Positions 7,368-15,098 of a stretch of DNA of 64,000 nt are shown piece after piece. Within the stretch, counting starts at the first letter, position 1, and each line of letters starts with the position of its first letter. The stretch lies in the NCBI RefSeq assembly GCF_029839275.1, contig NZ_JAOCAH010000021.1:1-64000 (forward strand), given 5' to 3'. A program made the position numbers and the translations under genes. The stretch comes from Pseudomonas sp. GD03944 (lineage in GTDB: Bacteria; Pseudomonadota; Gammaproteobacteria; Pseudomonadales; Pseudomonadaceae). Below the pieces are notes generated by a model that saw only the letters and a program-made list of their open reading frames with translations, made no database searches and was not told the origin of the DNA.

Positions 7368-7651
7368 TTAAGGCTGAAGGGACGGCCACATTCTGGCGAC
7401 GTGCACCAAGGCCAGAATCCATACCGCATCGCTTTCTACCTGATAGACGAGCCGGTAGTTGTCGTGAGGAATCAGCTCGCGGGTACCGGGAGCCGTTCCC
7501 AATCTGCCCCTGTCGGGGAAGTCGGCCAGGGCGGCTGCCGCTGCGCTGAACCGCTCATCCATATGGACTGCAGCGCCGGGATTGGCAGCGCTTATGTATT
7601 CCCAGATATCCAGACGGTCCGCAGCGATTTAGGGGTCCAGATAACCTTCAT
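7368..7651 (-). pseudogene. Frameshifted RelE/ParE-family toxin
   Basis: Reading from an ATG at 7651, which overlaps the antitoxin stop as ATGA, the frame gives MKVIWTPKSLR and then runs into a stop after about 19 codons. Adding one base near 7620 restores DRLDIWEYISAANPGAAVHM, which joins the downstream open frame (7368-7562: LADFPDRGRLGTAPGTRELI, then HDNYRLVYQVESDAVWIL). The repaired protein is ~94 residues, the normal ParE length, with the usual start and the YRLVYQV core. The gene therefore looks broken by a single-base deletion; an assembly error cannot be excluded. Confidence 0.8.
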
Positions 7652-7926
7652 TCGTGTCCCTGCGCCTTGGCACGGCGAGCGGCGAACTCGGCCTCTACGT
7701 CGTGATTTGAGCGGCCACGGCCGGCCTCGACCGACGCCCTGGCAGCATCAACCTTGTGCTGCACGAACTCGTCATGTGCCATGGCCTGCTGTTGCTGCCG
7801 GATGAAATCGCGCATGAGGTCTCGCATGACCTGGGAGGCTGGCAGGTGAACGGCCTGAGCGGCAGCCATGAAAGCCTCCCACAATTCAGGTTCCAGCTTC
7901 AGGTTGAAAACGGCTTCTTTGGCCAC
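7648..7926 (-). CDS. Antitoxin partner of the ParE-like toxin
   Basis: A 92-residue protein. The N-terminus (AVFNLKLEPELWEAFMAAAQ) fits a ribbon-helix-helix DNA-binding fold, followed by helical MRDLMRDFIRQQQQ and a charged C-terminal tail that would wrap the toxin. The GTG start at 7926 is backed by GAGGGG about 6 bases upstream; an upstream in-frame ATG at 7965 lacks this. Its stop overlaps the toxin start (ATGA). It should neutralise the toxin and repress the operon. Because the toxin is frameshifted, the gene may be an orphan antitoxin. Confidence 0.7.
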   Translation of the reverse strand: MAKEAVFNLKLEPELWEAFMAAAQAVHLPASQVMRDLMRDFIRQQQQAMAHDEFVQHKVDAARASVEAGRGRSNHDVEAEFAARRAKAQGHE

Positions 7927-8315
7927 GGTGATCCCCTCGTGCCTCAACAGGTATTCACAATGCATATACGTTTATGCAGGAGAAGCCAAGCCAGGAGAAC
8001 GGCAAACCACTGGAACCGCATGACAACTAACGAAGGAGTCAACCTACCGGCGGGCGCCTTCATCGCACGTCTGCCGCTCACTTTTGTGAACTCATTCGGT
8101 TACAAAAGGTTGGCACAGTGCCACCAGCGCGTTACCCTCCCCGGCCACTGGGTTAACGAAGTGTGAACCGGCAGGATGCTGACCCCAGTGTCTTCGTTAG
8201 CCCAGTGCTTCCCGCACCGGTATTTCAGTCTGCCGCCCCCTCCCCTACGACCACAAAGCCCCGATGCCTGAAACGGTGGCTGGCTGGCGCCTTTTCCTCT
8301 TGCTGTTTGTTCGCC
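7927..8315. other. Intergenic region with a long hairpin
   Basis: No supported gene. It holds the antitoxin promoter side and a 16-bp inverted repeat at 8146-8207. The motif (C/T)TAACGAAG occurs three times: 8027-8035 and 8153-8161 on the plus strand, and 8192-8200 on the minus strand. Confidence 0.5.
8146..8207. repeat. Long inverted repeat with 30-base loop
   Basis: Bases 8146-8161 pair with 8192-8207 at 15 of 16 positions. CCCAGTG occurs twice as a direct repeat (8184-8190 and 8201-8207), so the left arm could pair with either copy. Function unknown: it could be a terminator-like, recombination or protein-binding site. Confidence 0.55.
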
Positions 8316-8780
8316 TCAAAGCGCCCCGGCGTTCTTGAACACGCGGGCGATCTCGGGGTGCTGGGCGCGTTGGCGGGGCGGCATGGCGATGCTGAGGGCG
8401 TTGGCCAGGGTCCAGCGCTGGAGGTTGTCGGTTTCTTCGGTGAATGCCTGGTACAGGGCGGACCAGACCGCTTCGCCGCCATCCTTGACGGTCAGCGCGC
8501 GGATGATGCCCTCCCGTATCCGTGGGTGGTGGGGCTGGCGAAGGTGTTCGATCAGCATCGGGTAGGCGCGTTCATACGGGCCAGTGAAGGGGCTGTCGAG
8601 CCCGGGCCGCGGGGTGTTGTTGACGAAGTCCCAGACCGACTCGATGGCGTAGCCCAGGGCATTGGCTGCGGCCACGAGCGCCTGTTCATCCGCTGCCAGC
8701 GCCTCGGCGCTGACCTTGGTCACCTGTGGCCCCGTCTGTGACAGCAATGTATCCGCAGTGACGGGCTTGCGAGAGCTCAT
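8316..8780 (-). CDS. Hypothetical protein with HEAT-like helical repeats
   Basis: A 154-residue cytoplasmic protein with no signal peptide or membrane segment. The centre and C-terminus show helical units of the HEAT/PBS-lyase type: YERAYPMLIEHLRQPHHPRI, then REGIIRALTVKDGGEAVW, then LQRWTLANALSIAMP. A HEAT fold would suggest a protein-binding scaffold. I do not recognise the family, and the neighbours (TA pair and VOC protein) give no functional hint. Confidence 0.65.
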   Translation of the reverse strand: MSSRKPVTADTLLSQTGPQVTKVSAEALAADEQALVAAANALGYAIESVWDFVNNTPRPGLDSPFTGPYERAYPMLIEHLRQPHHPRIREGIIRALTVKDGGEAVWSALYQAFTEETDNLQRWTLANALSIAMPPRQRAQHPEIARVFKNAGAL

Positions 8781-8876
8781 GGGTTGCGTACCTGCATAGT
8801 GAGACGGGGTTTCACACTAGCCCATCGGCAGGCGTCTGCACACGGCGGGTCCTCCAGCTGCGAGCGATATCCCGTT

Positions 8877-9218
8877 TCAACCTGTAATCAGTTGTCGAAA
8901 CGCCAAGTGGTAGCCATTGCAATCGCGGATGCCGAATTCCCGCCCGCCATAGGGCATGACTTGCAGCGGCCAGGCCAGCGGTACGCGGTCCTTGAGGGCG
9001 GCGAACAGAGCATCCACATCCGGCACGCTGAAATAGAAGGTGCCGGTGAACCCAGGCTGGCCGTGCCACAGGTCCTGCTCGGTGAAGATCAGCACACCAC
9101 CATACTGCTCGACCGTCAGGGTGTCCCCCGCCCGGGCCACGGTAAAGCCAAGCAGCGCTTGGTAGAAGTGGCGGGTGGCGTCGAGGTTGTCGCAACGCAG
9201 GAGCACGGTGAGCGCCAT
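8877..9218 (-). CDS. VOC family protein (glyoxalase superfamily)
   Basis: A 113-residue protein with a compact VOC fold. VLLRCDNLDATRHFYQALLG begins the first module, FYFSVPDVDALFAAL begins the second, and GGREFGIRDCNGYHLAF carries the end of the second metal site (the usual terminal Glu position is less clear). It is unrelated in detail to the VOC protein at 3773. It seems to be a single-gene unit. The substrate is unknown; small single-domain VOC proteins are often annotated as bleomycin-resistance-like without that activity. Confidence 0.75.
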   Translation of the reverse strand: MALTVLLRCDNLDATRHFYQALLGFTVARAGDTLTVEQYGGVLIFTEQDLWHGQPGFTGTFYFSVPDVDALFAALKDRVPLAWPLQVMPYGGREFGIRDCNGYHLAFRQLITG

Positions 9219-9308
9219 GGGCAGGCCTCGTTCATAGGTGGAGGGCCGCCGCCGGCGACCGTCGCCAGAGGCTAGCCCAGCCAGCCGGAAGGCGCATGCG
9301 CCACCAAC

Positions 9309-9335
9309 GAAAAGAGGCGCCGAAGCGCCTCTTGG
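9309..9335 (-). terminator. Terminator after purC
   Basis: AAGAGGCGC pairs with GCGCCTCTT around a CGAA/TTCG tetraloop. On the minus strand it is followed by TTCGTT. It lies about 20 bases beyond the purC stop. Confidence 0.75.
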
Positions 9336-9353
9336 GATCGAGCGTGACCGCGA

Positions 9354-10223
9354 TCAGGAGGTCAGCTTGGTCAGGGCTTCGCGGTACTTGTCGGCGGTCT
9401 TCTTCGCGACGTCAGCCGGTACGGCCGGGGCCGGCGGCTCCTTGTTCCAGCCGGTGGATTCCAGCCAGTCACGCACGAACTGCTTGTCGAAGCTCGGCGG
9501 GTTCTTGCCTTCAGCGTAGCTTTCGGCCGGCCAGAAGCGGCTGGAGTCCGGAGTCAGCACTTCGTCCATCAGGGTCAGGGTGCCGTCTTCGTCCAGGCCG
9601 AACTCGAACTTGGTGTCGGCGATGATGATGCCGCGGGTGGCCGCGTACTCGACGGCCGCGGTGTACAGGGCGATCGAGGTATCACGCACCTTGGCCGCCA
9701 GCTCGGCACCGATGATGGCTTCGCAGCGCTCGAAGGAGATGTTCTCGTCGTGGTCGCCAACGGCGGCTTTGGTCGACGGGGTGAAGATCGGCTGCGGCAG
9801 CTTGGAAGCTTCCTTCAGACCAGCCGGCAGCTGGATGCCGCAAACGGTGCCGCTCTTCTGGTATTCCTTCCAGCCGGAGCCGACGATGTAGCCGCGCACG
9901 ATGGCCTCGACTGCCACCGGCTTGAGGCGCTTGGCGACCACGGCACGGCCCTCGACCAGGGGCAGCTCGGCGGCCGACACCACGTCCTCGACCTTGTCGC
10001 CGGTGAAATGGTTGGGCACCACGTCCGCCAGTTTGTCGAACCAGAAGTTGGAAATCGCGGTGAGGATCTTGCCCTTGTCCGGAATCGGTTCGGCGAGGAT
10101 GACGTCGAAGGCCGAGAGGCGGTCGGTGGCGACCATCAGCATGCGCTTGTCGTCCACTTCGTAGAGGTCGCGGACTTTGCCCGAATAGATTTTCTTCAGG
10201 CTCAGGTTCGAGGGTGTGGTCAT
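9354..10223 (-). CDS. purC: Phosphoribosylaminoimidazole-succinocarboxamide synthase, long form
   Basis: A 289-residue SAICAR synthetase, which joins CAIR and aspartate using ATP in purine synthesis. The N-terminus (LKKIYSGKVRDLYEVDDKRM, then LMVATDRLSAFDVIL) and PIFTPSTKAAVGDHDENIS are diagnostic of the long type known from Haemophilus and yeast ADE1. The usual Pseudomonas and enteric PurC is about 236-237 residues and begins quite differently. The gene nevertheless sits in the standard Pseudomonas purC place, downstream of dapA-bamC. This suggests replacement in situ by an unrelated-lineage version. The enzyme assignment itself is firm. Confidence 0.93.
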   Translation of the reverse strand: MTTPSNLSLKKIYSGKVRDLYEVDDKRMLMVATDRLSAFDVILAEPIPDKGKILTAISNFWFDKLADVVPNHFTGDKVEDVVSAAELPLVEGRAVVAKRLKPVAVEAIVRGYIVGSGWKEYQKSGTVCGIQLPAGLKEASKLPQPIFTPSTKAAVGDHDENISFERCEAIIGAELAAKVRDTSIALYTAAVEYAATRGIIIADTKFEFGLDEDGTLTLMDEVLTPDSSRFWPAESYAEGKNPPSFDKQFVRDWLESTGWNKEPPAPAVPADVAKKTADKYREALTKLTS

Positions 10224-10249
10224 GTCGAGATTTCCGCCTTTAGGAAACG

Positions 10250-10280
10250 AAACAGGCGAAACCCGGTGGGGTTTCGCCTA
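10250..10280 (-). terminator. Hairpin between bamC and purC
   Basis: An 11-bp perfect stem (AGGCGAAACCC with GGGTTTCGCCT, 4-base loop), followed on the minus strand by TGTTTCGTTTCC. The T-run is interrupted, so it may be a partial terminator that lowers read-through from dapA-bamC into purC. Confidence 0.6.
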
Positions 10281-10306
10281 TTGGTGGTGCGGGTACGCAG
10301 CCGTGT

Positions 10307-11419
10307 TTAGCCGAGGTTTTCCTGGATCAGACCCAGAATCCGGCGCGCCACATCGGACGGTGCTACGGTGTTGAGGTCTTTTTCCACGGTCACCTGCACG
10401 CTGTCGCCAACCGGCGTCAGGCGTACCTGGTAGCGCTCGGCACGCGCTTCGATTTCTTCCTTGGTCGGTGCGCTGCCCCACAGACGGCTGAAGAAGCCAG
10501 GCTCTTCATCCTTGCGCTGGGCACTTTCGGCCAGGTTGACGTAGTACACGCCCAGGCTGCGGTTGATGTCGTCGATGCGTACATCGGCCATTTCCAGGGA
10601 GCGGCCGACGCCGGACCAGGCACGGTCGAAATCGGCGCCCAGGTTCAGCACCGGGTTGCCGTTGCCGTCTTCGGAGAGGCTGACGCGGCTCGGGGCGTCG
10701 TAGTCGCGGGCGGCCAGCAGGGACACGGAGCCGCCCTGCTCGGCGCTGCGGGCCAGGCTGGTCAGCAGCTCGTCGAGCAGCGCGGAATCAGCACCGGTGT
10801 TGACGCTGTTGGCGGTAAACGCGACATCGGCGGTGCTGCCGGCAGGACGCTCGGCGCTGACCACGAAGATTTCGCTGGTGTTGCGCTGCACGCCCGGCTC
10901 GATGCGCACCCGCACGCGGGTCTCGGCATCACCGGAAGTCTCGCCGCTCAGGCGGCGAGCCAGGGCGCTGGACAGTTCATCGGTACGCTGCCAGGCGGTG
11001 CTGAATTCACCGGTCTGCGGACGCTCGTCGGCGATGCGGAAACCGTTGTCTTCGAAGAACTGACGGGCGATAGGCCACACTTCGGCCGGTACGCGCTGCG
11101 CCACGACCCAGCGCGACTCGCCGCTGCGCTGCAGGCTGAATTCGCTGACGTTGGCGGTCACGGCCAGGGCCTGCGGACGCGGCACTTCGAACTCGCCCTC
11201 GACAGCGGTGCTGTCGGCGATGTGCTGCGGCACCGGCAGCAGCGGGTCGAGACGCTTGGAGTCGGCGTCAGGCGGCAATTGCATCGGTGCGGTTTGGCGA
11301 GCGTTCAGGTAGTCACCGCCGCGGTCGCGGAAGTAGCCATCTTCACCCCACAGCCAGCCGCAACCGCTGGTGCTGGAGATGATCAGAGCAAGTGCAGAGA
11401 GTCCGGCCAGTCGCTTCAT
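10307..11419 (-). CDS. bamC: Outer membrane protein assembly factor BamC (NlpB)
   Basis: A 370-residue lipoprotein of the BAM complex, which folds beta-barrel proteins into the outer membrane. A type II signal peptide ends in SSTSGC with the lipidated Cys at residue 20. An unstructured N-terminal region with the conserved DRGGDYLNARQTAPMQLP segment follows; in BamC this contacts BamD. Two helix-grip domains follow (about 95-220 and 240-365). It lies just downstream of dapA (17-base gap), the classic dapA-bamC pairing. Confidence 0.92.
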   Translation of the reverse strand: MKRLAGLSALALIISSTSGCGWLWGEDGYFRDRGGDYLNARQTAPMQLPPDADSKRLDPLLPVPQHIADSTAVEGEFEVPRPQALAVTANVSEFSLQRSGESRWVVAQRVPAEVWPIARQFFEDNGFRIADERPQTGEFSTAWQRTDELSSALARRLSGETSGDAETRVRVRIEPGVQRNTSEIFVVSAERPAGSTADVAFTANSVNTGADSALLDELLTSLARSAEQGGSVSLLAARDYDAPSRVSLSEDGNGNPVLNLGADFDRAWSGVGRSLEMADVRIDDINRSLGVYYVNLAESAQRKDEEPGFFSRLWGSAPTKEEIEARAERYQVRLTPVGDSVQVTVEKDLNTVAPSDVARRILGLIQENLG

Positions 11420-11436
11420 GCGCAGTAATTCCTCGA

Positions 11437-12315
11437 TTAAACCAATACGCCGGACTGGCGCAGGGCCTGACGCAGCGGTTCATGACAACGCGGGCTGAGC
11501 CAGGTCAGCGGCAGGCGGATGCCGTCGGGCATCTTGCCCATTTCGTGCAGGGCCCACTTCACCGGAATCGGGTTGGATTCGATGAACAGCGCCTTGTGCA
11601 GCGGCATCAGACGATCATTGATGGCGCGGGCGATGGCGGCTTCGCCACGCATGGCGGCGGCACACAGATCGCTCATGGCGCGCGGGGCGACGTTGGCGGT
11701 GACCGAGATGTTGCCCTTGCCACCGATCAGCATCAGTTCGACGGCGGTGGCGTCATCGCCGGAATACACCAGGAAGTCCTTGCTCACGCGGTCCAGGACT
11801 TCCTGGCCACGCTGCAGGTCGCCGGTGGCTTCCTTGATGCCGATGATGTTGTCGATCTTCGACAGGCGCTCGACGGTCTCCGGCAGCATGTCGCACACGG
11901 TGCGGCCCGGTACGTTGTAGAGGATCTGCGGGATCGCCACGGCTTCGGCGATGTGGCGGAAGTGCTGGTACAGGCCTTCCTGGGTCGGCTTGTTGTAGTA
12001 CGGGGTGACCAGCAGGCAGGCGTCGGCGCCCACGTCCTTGGCGGCCCGGGTCAGCTCGACCGACTCGCGGGTGGAGTTGCCACCGGTACCGGCGATCACC
12101 GGAATGCGCCCGGCGACCTGGTCGACCACGCGGCGGATCACTTCGATGTGTTCGGACACGTCCAGGGTAGCGGACTCACCGGTGGTGCCGACCGCGACGA
12201 TGGCATTGGTGCCCTCTTGCAGGTGGAAATCCACCAGTTTGCTCAGGCTGTCCCAGTCGAGACCACCCTGCGCATCCATGGGCGTGACCAGTGCCACCAT
12301 ACTGCCCGCAATCAT
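11437..12315 (-). CDS. dapA: 4-hydroxy-tetrahydrodipicolinate synthase
   Basis: A 292-residue TIM-barrel enzyme that condenses pyruvate with aspartate semialdehyde, the first committed step to diaminopimelate and lysine. The start at 12315 (MIAGSMVALVTPM) is backed by AGGAG; a longer open frame upstream is non-homologous. Motifs: GTTGESATL, the YYNKPTQEGLYQHF loop with its Tyr, and the Schiff-base Lys in IGIKEATGD (about residue 161). It is transcribed divergently from gcvR. Confidence 0.96.
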   Translation of the reverse strand: MIAGSMVALVTPMDAQGGLDWDSLSKLVDFHLQEGTNAIVAVGTTGESATLDVSEHIEVIRRVVDQVAGRIPVIAGTGGNSTRESVELTRAAKDVGADACLLVTPYYNKPTQEGLYQHFRHIAEAVAIPQILYNVPGRTVCDMLPETVERLSKIDNIIGIKEATGDLQRGQEVLDRVSKDFLVYSGDDATAVELMLIGGKGNISVTANVAPRAMSDLCAAAMRGEAAIARAINDRLMPLHKALFIESNPIPVKWALHEMGKMPDGIRLPLTWLSPRCHEPLRQALRQSGVLV

Positions 12316-12541
12316 GCAACCGCTCCTGCCGGAAAAAGAGAGCCGTAATGGTACTGGCGCCACCAGCCTTGCACAAGCGACGCACAAGGCTGCCGGGCAA
12401 GAGAACTTTCGTCGCGAATGCAGCAACATTCGCTGCATGAGGCGGTGGCCGGCATTCCCCTGCGCCCTGCTTTTCGCTACCCTTCCGGCTTTGGTCGGCC
12501 ACGTCGAACCGCGCCGACCGTTCATCGTTTAGGAAGGCTGC

Positions 12542-13099
12542 ATGTCCACCCCCCCAGTTCGCGAACAATTCCTCGTCATCAGTGCGCTCGGCCCCAACGC
12601 CATGGAGCTGACCAATGTCCTGTGCCGTGCCAGCCATGAGAACCGCTGCGCCGTGATCAGCACACGCCTGAGTCGCCATGGTGAGTTCAGCGCCCTGGTC
12701 CTGCAGATCTCCGGCAGCTGGGATGCCCTGGCCCGCCTGGAGTCGAGCCTGCCGGGCCTGGCGAAGAAGCACAGCTTCTCCGTCAACGTGATCCGCAGCG
12801 GCGCCTCGGAAGCCCGTCCGCAGGCCCTGCCGTACGTGGCGTACGTCAGCTCGGTGTACCGCCCCGACATTCTCAACGAGCTCTGCCAGTTCTTCATCGA
12901 CCACCATGTCGAGCTGGAGAACCTGACCTGCGACACCTACCAGGCGCCCCAGACCGGCGGCACCATGCTCAACGCCACCCTGACCGTGACCCTGCCCGCC
13001 GGCACGCAGATCAGTTGGCTGCGCGACCAGTTCCTCGATTTCGCCGACGCCCTGAATCTGGATGCCCTGATCGAGCCCTGGCGCCCGCAAAATCCATAA
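12542..13099 (+). CDS. gcvR: Glycine cleavage system transcriptional repressor, ACT domains
   Basis: A 185-residue protein with two ACT domains (about 8-85 and 92-175): EQFLVISALGPNAMELTNVL, then AYVSSVYRPDILNELCQFF. GcvR-type proteins bind glycine and modulate GcvA or related regulators. It occupies the usual place between dapA and bcp in Pseudomonas, 10 bases before bcp, with which it probably forms an operon. The start follows AGGAAGG. Direct evidence for glycine-cleavage control in Pseudomonas is limited. Confidence 0.85.
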   Translation: MSTPPVREQFLVISALGPNAMELTNVLCRASHENRCAVISTRLSRHGEFSALVLQISGSWDALARLESSLPGLAKKHSFSVNVIRSGASEARPQALPYVAYVSSVYRPDILNELCQFFIDHHVELENLTCDTYQAPQTGGTMLNATLTVTLPAGTQISWLRDQFLDFADALNLDALIEPWRPQNP

Positions 13100-13109
13100 G
13101 GAGCTGTTC

Positions 13110-13583
13110 ATGGCCGTCACCCTCGACCAACCGGTTGCCGACTTCACCGCCGAGGCCACCAGTGGCCAGACCGTCTCGCTGTCCGCCCTCAAGGGCCAGC
13201 AGGTAGTGATCTATTTCTACCCCAAGGACAGCACCCCGGGCTGCACCACCGAAGGGCTGGATTTCCGCGCCCGCTACCCCGAGTTCCAGGCCGCCAACAC
13301 CCAGGTGTTCGGCGTGTCGATGGACAGCCTGAAGAAGCATGAAAGCTTCAAGTGCAAGCAGGAGTTCCCCTTCGAGCTGATCAGCGACCCGGAGCACACC
13401 TTGTGCGACCAGTTCGGCGTGTATCAGCTGAAGAAGAACTACGGCAAGGAATACATGGGCATCGTGCGCAGCACCTTCCTGATCGACAAGGACGGCGTCC
13501 TGCGTCAGGAGTGGCGTAACCTCCGCGTGGCCGGCCATGTGGATGCGGTGCTGGCAGCCGCCCAGGCGCTGCACAAGGCCTGA
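13110..13583 (+). CDS. bcp: Thiol peroxidase, Bcp/PrxQ-type peroxiredoxin
   Basis: A 157-residue thioredoxin-fold peroxidase that reduces hydroperoxides. The peroxidatic Cys is in YPKDSTPGCTTEGLDF (about residue 45). The position five residues later, which carries the resolving Cys in E. coli Bcp, is not Cys, so this is a 1-Cys type or uses another Cys (about residues 77 or 90). Start preceded by AAGGAGC. A strong terminator follows at 13600. Confidence 0.92.
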   Translation: MAVTLDQPVADFTAEATSGQTVSLSALKGQQVVIYFYPKDSTPGCTTEGLDFRARYPEFQAANTQVFGVSMDSLKKHESFKCKQEFPFELISDPEHTLCDQFGVYQLKKNYGKEYMGIVRSTFLIDKDGVLRQEWRNLRVAGHVDAVLAAAQALHKA

Positions 13584-13598
13584 CCGCCACGTTCAAAA

Positions 13599-13625
13599 GA
13601 AAAGGCCGCCATCGCGGCCTTTTTC
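13599..13625. terminator. Terminator between bcp and the AI-2E permease gene
   Basis: AAAGGCCGC pairs with GCGGCCTTT around CATC, followed by TTTTCG on the plus strand; A residues precede it, so it can work in both directions for these convergent genes. Confidence 0.85.
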
Positions 13626-13628
13626 GTG

Positions 13629-14696
13629 TCAGGTGTTCGGCTCCGGCGGGGCCACCCGCGGCCAGGCATCGAGCAGCGCCTTGAACAGGTTCGCCAGGGG
13701 GATCGAGAAGAAGATACCCCAGAAACCCCACAGCCCGCCGAACAGCAGCGCAGCGCAGATGATCACGATAGGGTGCAGGTTGACCGCTTCGGAGAACAGC
13801 AGCGGGTTCAGCACATTGCCATCGAGGCCCTGGATCACCAGGTAGGCCAGCATCACGTACATGAACTGATCACCGAAGCCCCACTGGAACAGCGCGATCA
13901 GCGCCACCGGTACGGTCACCACCACGGTGCCGATGTAGGGCACCACCACCGACAGACCGACCAGCAGTGCCAGCAGCGCCGCGTAGTTCAGCCCCAGGAA
14001 GGCGAAGACGACGTAGGACACCACCGCGCAGATGATGATCTCGATGACCTTGCCACGGATGTAGTTGGCCAGTTGCTGGTTCATCTCCTCGGCCACCTGG
14101 GTGATCAGGGCGCGCTCGCGCGGCAGGTAGCCGCGCATCCAGTTGCCGATCAGCTCGCGGTCCTTGAGGAAGAAGAACACCAGGATCGGCACCAGCACCA
14201 GGTAGATCATCACCCCGATCAGCACCGGCAGGCTCGACAGCGACAGCGACAACACCCACTGGCCGATCTTGCCCGCCTCGCCCCGCACCGTGTCGATGGC
14301 CTGCACCACCTGCTGGTCGGTGATCAGGTTGGGGTAGCGCTCCGGCAGCAGGAGCAGCAACGACTGGCCCTCGCCGAGCATCCGCGGCAGCTCGTTGAAC
14401 AGGTTGATCACCTGCTGCCAGAGCAGCGGCACCAGCACCAGCATGACCAGCACCAGCGCCCCGACGAACAGGGTGAACACCAGCCACACTGCCACGATGT
14501 GCGGAATGCGCAGGCGCACGAAGGCATTGACCACGCCCTGCATCAGGAAGGCCAGCACCACGCTGGTCAGCACCGGCGCCAACATGCCACCGAACGTCAG
14601 GATCACCGCGAACGCCAGGATCAGCAGCAGGGCCAGTACCACGGCCTGTTCATCGGAGAAGTAGCGGTGTAGCCAGTCGCGCAGCACCTTGAGCAT
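13629..14696 (-). CDS. AI-2E/PerM-family inner-membrane permease
   Basis: A 355-residue membrane protein with about eight hydrophobic segments. The first two cluster (residues 15-65), followed by a soluble-looking stretch (about 95-145), the family motif VVPYIGTVV (about 250), and the C-terminal LFGGLWGFWGIFFSIPLAN. This family includes the AI-2 exporter TqsA, PerM and Na+/H+ antiporters; the function here is unknown. It probably follows tusA in an operon (43-base gap). A second family member is at 53257. Confidence 0.85.
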   Translation of the reverse strand: MLKVLRDWLHRYFSDEQAVVLALLLILAFAVILTFGGMLAPVLTSVVLAFLMQGVVNAFVRLRIPHIVAVWLVFTLFVGALVLVMLVLVPLLWQQVINLFNELPRMLGEGQSLLLLLPERYPNLITDQQVVQAIDTVRGEAGKIGQWVLSLSLSSLPVLIGVMIYLVLVPILVFFFLKDRELIGNWMRGYLPRERALITQVAEEMNQQLANYIRGKVIEIIICAVVSYVVFAFLGLNYAALLALLVGLSVVVPYIGTVVVTVPVALIALFQWGFGDQFMYVMLAYLVIQGLDGNVLNPLLFSEAVNLHPIVIICAALLFGGLWGFWGIFFSIPLANLFKALLDAWPRVAPPEPNT

Positions 14697-14739
14697 CAGG
14701 CGTCCTTTCAGGTCGGTTCAGCGGGCAACACTACCCGCC

Positions 14740-14991
14740 TCAGGCCTTGCGCAACCAGTAGCGGTAGACACCTGCGTCGGCCTCTTCGTGTAACAGGGCG
14801 TGTCCCGCCAGCGAGGCGAAGGCACGGAAATCACGCTGCGAACCGGCGTCCGTGGCGGTGACCTTGAGCACCGCGCCGCTGGCCAGTTTGTTCAGTTCCA
14901 GCTTGGCCTTGAGCAGGGGTAGCGGGCAGTTCAGGCCGCTGGCATCCACCTCGGCATCGCACTCGTCCAGCCAGGCTTGCGTATCAGTCAT
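14740..14991 (-). CDS. tusA: TusA/SirA-family sulfur carrier protein
   Basis: An 83-residue protein. The persulfide-forming Cys is in the family signature DASGLNCPLPLLKAK (Cys about residue 20). The start at 14991 (MTDTQAWLDE) gives the normal length; the longer open frame upstream has no homology. In P. aeruginosa the protein at this position (PA1006) is a persulfide-modified sulfurtransferase needed for molybdenum cofactor balance, nitrate respiration and virulence. The neighbouring bepA-like gene is divergent. Confidence 0.88.
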   Translation of the reverse strand: MTDTQAWLDECDAEVDASGLNCPLPLLKAKLELNKLASGAVLKVTATDAGSQRDFRAFASLAGHALLHEEADAGVYRYWLRKA

Positions 14992-15098
14992 TCGATCACT
15001 CCCAAGTAGGCCCCTAGGATACCCAAGGCACCGCAACCCTGGCCAGGCAAGCGCCTGCCCGGCTACAGTAGCGGCTTTGTACGCCACGAGCCCTGTAC

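Noticed and set aside
7300..8210. Possible integron cassette (TA pair with attC-like hairpin)
   Set aside because: The hairpin lacks proper GTTRRRY/RYYYAAC core sites, no matching second site is found at the other end of the TA pair, and no integrase is present.
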